From assembly GCA_020633975.1 (NCBI GenBank), contig JACKCR010000004.1, positions 372,001 through 436,000 on the forward strand: a DNA stretch of 64,000 nt, read 5' to 3'. The stretch is from Candidatus Eiseniibacteriota bacterium (GTDB lineage Bacteria; Eisenbacteria; RBG-16-71-46; CAIMUX01). Position numbers and translations under genes: made by a program. The stretch's first letter is position 1; the number at the start of each line of letters is the position of its first letter. The notes below the pieces were generated by a model that was not told the origin of the DNA, ran no database searches, and saw only the letters and a list, made by a program, of their open reading frames with translations. This document shows positions 59,492-64,000 of the stretch, one piece after another.

Positions 59492-60808
59492 TCACCGGAC
59501 CTCGGTTTCGCCGGTCTGGACGGTGTGGACGAGCGCGTACCCGTCTCGCTTCGCGATCAGGACGACCTCATACGACGCCCGGGAGAGGTTGAGCACGTCC
59601 GGGTATCCACCGAGGACGACCGACTCACCGCCGTCGGTGACGTGTTTGAGCCACTGGATTCCCGTGTCGGTGCGCCAGAGCACCGCGCCGTCTGGGTCCA
59701 CGCGCGAAAGGCTCCACGTGGCCTCCTTTGCCAGCGACGGACGGGAGAGGATCAGGAAGGACCGCGGGGAGTCGAGTACCCAGGCGTCGCGTGTGGCCGG
59801 TTCGACGAGGAATCCGCCAGCGAGGAAGGCGGGGGGACCGAGGGGATCGAGGCTCGTGAGGTCGAGTTCGAGGTCACTCCGGGGGAAGCCGGCGGATGCG
59901 GTCGAATCCTGGGCGACCCAGCACTCCCCCTTGTAGAGGGCCCGCCAGGGCGAGCCGGTGACGGACCGTGGTTCGCCCGACCAGCGGGCGAGCGAGGAGC
60001 GTTCCTCGTCCGAGAGGAGTCCGAACCACTCGCTGACGACTCGGTCGCCTCCCCGTCGTGCGAACTCGGGCACCTGGACCGATGCGTTGGTCTGGAAGTC
60101 TCGCGAGCTGGCCCGGGTGTTCGGGGGCGCGAGGCAGTAGGTGACCGCATGCTCGATGGTGCCGCGACTGGAGAGTGCGCGGAGGCGGTCATCCAGGGGA
60201 CGGAGTCTCAAGTCGGCCGCTGAGTCGTCTCCTGTCGCACGGGATCCGGGGTCGAGCTGCCAGTACCGGCCGTCCGTGGTTCGGACGACCATGCCGGAGA
60301 AGGTCGACGTGGCGATGTAGAAGCTCGGGTCCGTGGGGAGAGACGCGGCGATCTCGGGGTTCGCGGCTCGGAGTTCGTCATCTCGGACGACGACCTCGAG
60401 ATCCGGTAGGGACCGGACCTCGAACCCCTCGTTCCAGAGCCAGAGGAGGTGATTCGCGACGCCGAGGATGGCCGGGCCTGCCGTGTTGCCGGGACGATCG
60501 CCGATCTCGACCTTGGCGCCGACGTCACCGTTCTGCGCGTCGAGCTGCACGACCCGGTAGCGATCGTAGTACTGGTCAGGTCCGGCTCCCCGTCCGAAGG
60601 CCCGATGGACCCGCGCTTCGCGGGTTAGGAAGAGGAGCTGCTCGCGCTCGCCCTGCCGCTCATGCCAGAGATCGCTCGAGAGCTCGGGAGGGCTGACCTG
60701 GTCGTCGGACTTGGAGACGACGAGCCACAGGACCCCCACCGCGAGCAGCGAGAGAGCGAGGATCCCGATGATCCGCCTGCGGGAGACGTCTTTCGTCGGA
60801 CCGGACAC
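59492..60808 (-). CDS. Membrane-anchored protein of unknown function, propeller-like
   Basis: A GTG at 60808 is the best placed start; the frame continues further upstream without a better one and there is no clear ribosome site. An N-terminal basic segment and a hydrophobic helix (about residues 13-31, IIGILALSLLAVGVLWLVV) anchor the protein. The rest (about 400 residues) is periplasmic, with propeller-like strands (ILGVANHLLWLWNEGFEV, VVRTTDGRYWQLD, VDPDGAVLWRTDTGI). Two cysteines (YCLAPP and GECWVAQ) may be linked. I recognise no family with certainty. It is divergent from the RND pump gene. Confidence 0.68.
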   Translation of the reverse strand: MSGPTKDVSRRRIIGILALSLLAVGVLWLVVSKSDDQVSPPELSSDLWHERQGEREQLLFLTREARVHRAFGRGAGPDQYYDRYRVVQLDAQNGDVGAKVEIGDRPGNTAGPAILGVANHLLWLWNEGFEVRSLPDLEVVVRDDELRAANPEIAASLPTDPSFYIATSTFSGMVVRTTDGRYWQLDPGSRATGDDSAADLRLRPLDDRLRALSSRGTIEHAVTYCLAPPNTRASSRDFQTNASVQVPEFARRGGDRVVSEWFGLLSDEERSSLARWSGEPRSVTGSPWRALYKGECWVAQDSTASAGFPRSDLELDLTSLDPLGPPAFLAGGFLVEPATRDAWVLDSPRSFLILSRPSLAKEATWSLSRVDPDGAVLWRTDTGIQWLKHVTDGGESVVLGGYPDVLNLSRASYEVVLIAKRDGYALVHTVQTGETEVR

Positions 60809-60997
60809 GGGCGGATAGTATCGTGGCGAGCGAGCGGCGTCCTCGTCGTTGATATGGCCCGCGAGTCGAGCGAAGATGCTGGGACGCTGGCGGGGAGCGT
60901 CGCTGCGTCCCGCGCCTGCGGAACTGGCGTGGCGAGCCCGCCCTGAGCAGTGGTGTGTAGGGGCTGTCGGGGCCTGGAGCCAAGCGAGAGGAGATCG

Positions 60998-63900
60998 ATG
61001 TCTGCTCAGAGCTTCGTGACGTCGCGCCCCGTGGCGATCCTCATGATCTTCCTGGCCGCGGTCGTGTTCGGCTACTTCTCCTACGCGCGGCTCCCCCTCG
61101 CACTCATGCCGGAACTGACCTATCCGACCCTCACCGTGCGGACGGAGTACGAAGGTGCCGCGCCAGAGGAGGTCGAGAACGACGTCAGTCGCCCGATCGA
61201 GGAGGCTCTCGGGGTCATCGGCGGGCTCCAGCAGATCTCGAGCGTGAGCAGAGCGGGGGTGAGTGACGTCATCCTGGAGTTCGGCTGGGACATCGACATC
61301 GCGGACGCGACCCAGGACGTTCTGGAACGGCTCGACCTGGTCTTTCTGCCGAGCGAAGCGAAGAAGCCTCTCATCCTCCACTTCGATCCGGCCCTCGATC
61401 CTGTTCTCGAGCTCTCGCTGTCTGGTCGCGGGGTCGAGTTCGAAGGCGACGAGGGACTGCGCCGGCTGCGTCGGCTCGCCGACCTTCAGGTGAAGCGGGT
61501 GCTCGAGCCGATCAAGGGCGTGGCGGCAGTCCGGATCAAAGGTGGGCTCGAGGAGGAGATCCAGGTACGGCTCGACGAAGAGAAGCTCCACCGAGCGGGG
61601 CTCTCGATCTCCCAGGTCATCTCGCGACTCGCGCAGGAGAACATCAACGTTGCGGGTGGGACGATTCAGGAGGGACGGACCGAGTATCTCGTCCGCACCG
61701 TGAACGAGTTCCAAAGCCTCGAGGAGATCGAGGAGACGATCGTCCTCCGCTCGGGCGACACCGAGATACGAGTCCGCGATCTCGGTGAGGTGAAGTACGC
61801 GAACAAGGAACGTCAGATCGTAACGCGAACGGACGGAGCGCCGAGCGTCCAGATCGAGATCTACAAAGAAGCCGACGCGAACATCGTCTCGCTGGCCAAG
61901 GCGATCAAGGCGACCTTGGGTGACTTCACGCCCCCTGCGATACTCAGTGAGTCTTCGTCAGGGGACACCGCAGAGGCACGGCGCGACTCCTCTCAGGAGG
62001 AAGCCGCTCGGAAGGACGCCTCTAGCGCCGACTCCGGCGACGAGGGAGAACGTCGCGGTCACGGGAATCGTCGCGGCGGACGAGGGGGACGTGGTGGGGG
62101 CATCGGTGGCGGCGGACCGCAAGGGCTGACCGAGCAGCTCTACCGTTCCGAGGGTGCGTCGCTCCGGCTCGTCGCGGATCGTTCTCTCTTCATCGAGAGC
62201 AGCATCGCCGAAGTGCGAAACACCGCGCTCCTGGGCGGGCTCTTGGCCGTCGTGGTTCTCTTCGTCTTCCTGCGGAACGCGGTGTCGACTGCGATCATCG
62301 CTGTCTCGATACCGATTTCGCTCCTCGTGACGTTCGCACCCCTCAATCTCATCGGCGTTTCGCTCAACATCATGTCGCTCGGAGGGCTCGCGCTCGGGAT
62401 CGGAATGCTCGTCGACTCGTCGATCGTGGTGCTCGAATCGATCCAGCGATGTAGGGACGAAGGGGATGGTGTCGTCTCGGCCGCGATCCGGGGCACGAAC
62501 GAGGTCCGTGCTGCGGTCGTCGCGTCGATTCTCACTTCGATCGCAGTCTTTTTCCCGATGGTGTTCGTCGAAGGAGTCGCGGGTCAGGCGTTCGGAGACC
62601 TGGGGCTTGCCGTCGTCGTTTCGCTGCTCGCGTCGCTCGTGGTCGCGATCTACTTCATTCCGATGCTGGCGAGCCGACGGGTGAATGCGTTCGAGGGACC
62701 GGCGTCGGATCGGGCTCCGGGCGAAGATCGATCGACGTCGGGACCTGCATCGGCGCACTCTCCGACGTCCTCCTCCTCCGCACCCTCCACCCGCAAGGCA
62801 GGTGGGCTTGCCTTCCTTCGGCGGGGGGTCGGTTTCCGGTTCGCATCCTGGGACGCGCTTCGCCGCGACCTGCCTCGCATTCCGCGCTGGGCGCGGGTGA
62901 GCGTGGTTCCGGCCGTCATCGCCGTTCTCTACATCGCCGTCATCCGGTTCGTCATCGCTACGGCGCTCGAGCTGGTCGGGAAGATCCTGATCCTCGTCCT
63001 GGGACTTCTCACGTTCCTGACGGTGCGAGTCGTCTGGCCCGCGCTTCGGATCGTCTTCGGTGTTCTCGGTGCGTTGCCCCTTCGTCTCACGGACAAGCTT
63101 CTCGCCTCGCTCAACGACGGGTATCCACGTGTGATCCGTCACCTGCTGACGAGGCCGGGTCTCACGGGGGGGATCCTTCTGGTCACCCTGATTGGGATGA
63201 TGGTGATGGTCCGCGGTCTCGCGAGTGAACTCCTGCCGGAGGTGAGGCAGGGAGAGTTCACGGTGGAGGTGGCACTTCCGGTCGGGACACCGTTGGAAGA
63301 GACCGAGAGGGTGTTGGCCCCGGTGGAGGCCGCGCTTCTCGCAGAGCGTGACGACATCCATGCGCTCATCCTCACCGTCGGTTTCGATCCGAGCCAGTCC
63401 GAGCGCTCGGACGAGGGCGAGCACACCGCCCGGATCAAGGTGCTCCTCGAGAAGGGTGGCCGGAACGCAGAGAGGGAGGACGCGGTCGCCGCGAGGATCC
63501 GGACCCGGCTCGACCGGATTCCAGACCTCGACGCGACGATCACCCGCCCGGTCCTCTTCTCGAGCAAGACGCCGATCGAAGTGGAAATCCACGGGGACGA
63601 CCTCGGCGAGCTTCGCACGTACTCGGAAGAGACGACGCGGGTGCTCTCGACCTTGCCTGAACTGGCAGACGTGCAGTCGACGCTTCGCCCCGGCGCGCCG
63701 GAAGTGCAGATCGTCTATGACCGGGAGCGGCTCTCCCGCTTCGGGCTCTCCATCGGCGAAGTCGCGCGGCTCGTACGTGACAAAGTGCAGGGGAACGAAG
63801 CGACGCGGTTCAATCGAGTGAACCGACGGATTCCGATCCTCGTGCAGCTAGAGGAAGAGGACCGTGAAGCCGTGGAGGATGTCGAGGACGTCATCGTGAA

Positions 63901-64000
63901 TCCGGGGGGCGACCGTCCGATTCCTCTGTCCGCGGTGGCGGACGTCGTTCTCGGTGAAGGGCCGAGTGAAGTGCGGAGGATCGACGGAGGACGGGTCGCA
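60998..64000 (+). CDS. RND efflux pump subunit (AcrB/HAE1-like), 3' end beyond window
   Basis: GAGGAG lies 3-4 bp before the ATG at 60998; the frame is open to the last base (1001 codons). TM1 (PVAILMIFLAAVVFGYFSYA), the porter region, and the TM2-TM6 block (LLGGLLAVVVLFVFLRNAVS, LGIGMLVDSSIVVLES) are as in RND transporters; the TM4 Asp is followed by Ser, not a second Asp. Two insertions are unusual: a Gly/Arg/Ser-rich stretch at about residues 325-375, before the TM2 block, and about 150 extra residues at about 565-715 with two or more hydrophobic helices between TM6 and TM7. It would pump substrates out with the proton gradient, together with adaptor and outer-membrane partners not in this window. 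Confidence 0.93.
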   Translation, partial: MSAQSFVTSRPVAILMIFLAAVVFGYFSYARLPLALMPELTYPTLTVRTEYEGAAPEEVENDVSRPIEEALGVIGGLQQISSVSRAGVSDVILEFGWDIDIADATQDVLERLDLVFLPSEAKKPLILHFDPALDPVLELSLSGRGVEFEGDEGLRRLRRLADLQVKRVLEPIKGVAAVRIKGGLEEEIQVRLDEEKLHRAGLSISQVISRLAQENINVAGGTIQEGRTEYLVRTVNEFQSLEEIEETIVLRSGDTEIRVRDLGEVKYANKERQIVTRTDGAPSVQIEIYKEADANIVSLAKAIKATLGDFTPPAILSESSSGDTAEARRDSSQEEAARKDASSADSGDEGERRGHGNRRGGRGGRGGGIGGGGPQGLTEQLYRSEGASLRLVADRSLFIESSIAEVRNTALLGGLLAVVVLFVFLRNAVSTAIIAVSIPISLLVTFAPLNLIGVSLNIMSLGGLALGIGMLVDSSIVVLESIQRCRDEGDGVVSAAIRGTNEVRAAVVASILTSIAVFFPMVFVEGVAGQAFGDLGLAVVVSLLASLVVAIYFIPMLASRRVNAFEGPASDRAPGEDRSTSGPASAHSPTSSSSAPSTRKAGGLAFLRRGVGFRFASWDALRRDLPRIPRWARVSVVPAVIAVLYIAVIRFVIATALELVGKILILVLGLLTFLTVRVVWPALRIVFGVLGALPLRLTDKLLASLNDGYPRVIRHLLTRPGLTGGILLVTLIGMMVMVRGLASELLPEVRQGEFTVEVALPVGTPLEETERVLAPVEAALLAERDDIHALILTVGFDPSQSERSDEGEHTARIKVLLEKGGRNAEREDAVAARIRTRLDRIPDLDATITRPVLFSSKTPIEVEIHGDDLGELRTYSEETTRVLSTLPELADVQSTLRPGAPEVQIVYDRERLSRFGLSIGEVARLVRDKVQGNEATRFNRVNRRIPILVQLEEEDREAVEDVEDVIVNPGGDRPIPLSAVADVVLGEGPSEVRRIDGGRVA

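Noticed and set aside
59492-61714. The unknown membrane-anchored protein read from an upstream start to give 740 residues
   Set aside because: The extra 300 residues are antisense to the RND gene start and lack structure. The GTG at 60808 directly precedes the membrane anchor.
61958-63592. A 544-codon minus-strand frame opposite the RND gene
   Set aside because: Its Asp/Glu/Arg/His-rich composition is the mirror of the transmembrane plus-strand protein; the plus frame is a clear RND pump.

Overview
The window comes from a high-GC, Gram-negative bacterium with clear Shine-Dalgarno starts. Its cell surface is rich in lipoproteins with a signal-peptidase-II lipobox, large secreted proteins ending in a FlgD/Ig-like C-terminal domain, CRTAC1-type FG-GAP/ASPIC-UnbV proteins, a PEP-CTERM protein, fibronectin-III arrays and CHAT proteases. 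That mix suggests an uncultured lineage of the Eisenbacteria/Krumholzibacteriota type. This is inference from gene style; no marker gene (rRNA, ribosomal protein) lies in the window. I saw no rRNA, tRNA, CRISPR array, insertion sequence or phage gene. I annotate 41 protein genes; the first and last run off the window.

Layout. 1-4 kb: the end of a sigma-factor gene, an unknown 198-residue protein and a 1007-residue TPR-CHAT protease form one tight operon. 4-10 kb: a secreted protein, a lipoprotein with a C-x4-CH haem-like motif, and a leftward DUF3015 / DUF4105 / lipoprotein cluster. 10-23 kb: a 2OG-Fe(II) oxygenase, an SLT-LysM lytic transglycosylase, two CRTAC1-like lipoproteins flanking a PEP-CTERM protein, then a TIGR01777 epimerase / DUF1499 pair and a flavin-reductase-like protein. 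23-35 kb: RfbA, a giant secreted FG-GAP protein, an MBOAT/SGNH O-acetylation pair, an M36 metalloprotease, GlpD without a standard start codon, and a LEA14-like lipoprotein. 35-51 kb: a 1442-residue Fn3 lipoprotein, a zinc-ribbon Nudix hydrolase, an S9 peptidase, a sigma / anti-sigma / sigma cluster, an N-formylglutamate amidohydrolase-like enzyme, DUF4332, an FGE-sulfatase-type lipoprotein, an unknown lipoprotein, a nitrilase and a STAS protein. 51-64 kb: a beta-helix protein, an M14 carboxypeptidase, a protein with a duplicated unknown domain, HtrA, a membrane-anchored unknown, and the start of an RND efflux pump with unusual insertions.

Themes. (i) Regulation: three sigma factors, one RskA-like anti-sigma factor and a STAS protein. 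The sigma / unknown / TPR-CHAT operon has the same parts list as the protease-sigma branch of type III-E CRISPR systems, but no CRISPR part is visible. (ii) Secretion and surface: many exported hydrolases, five proteins ending in FlgD-like domains, and HtrA. (iii) A recurring DNA peculiarity: short tandem arrays with a period of exactly 15 bp at five loci, inside genes (where they encode pentapeptide repeats) and between genes.
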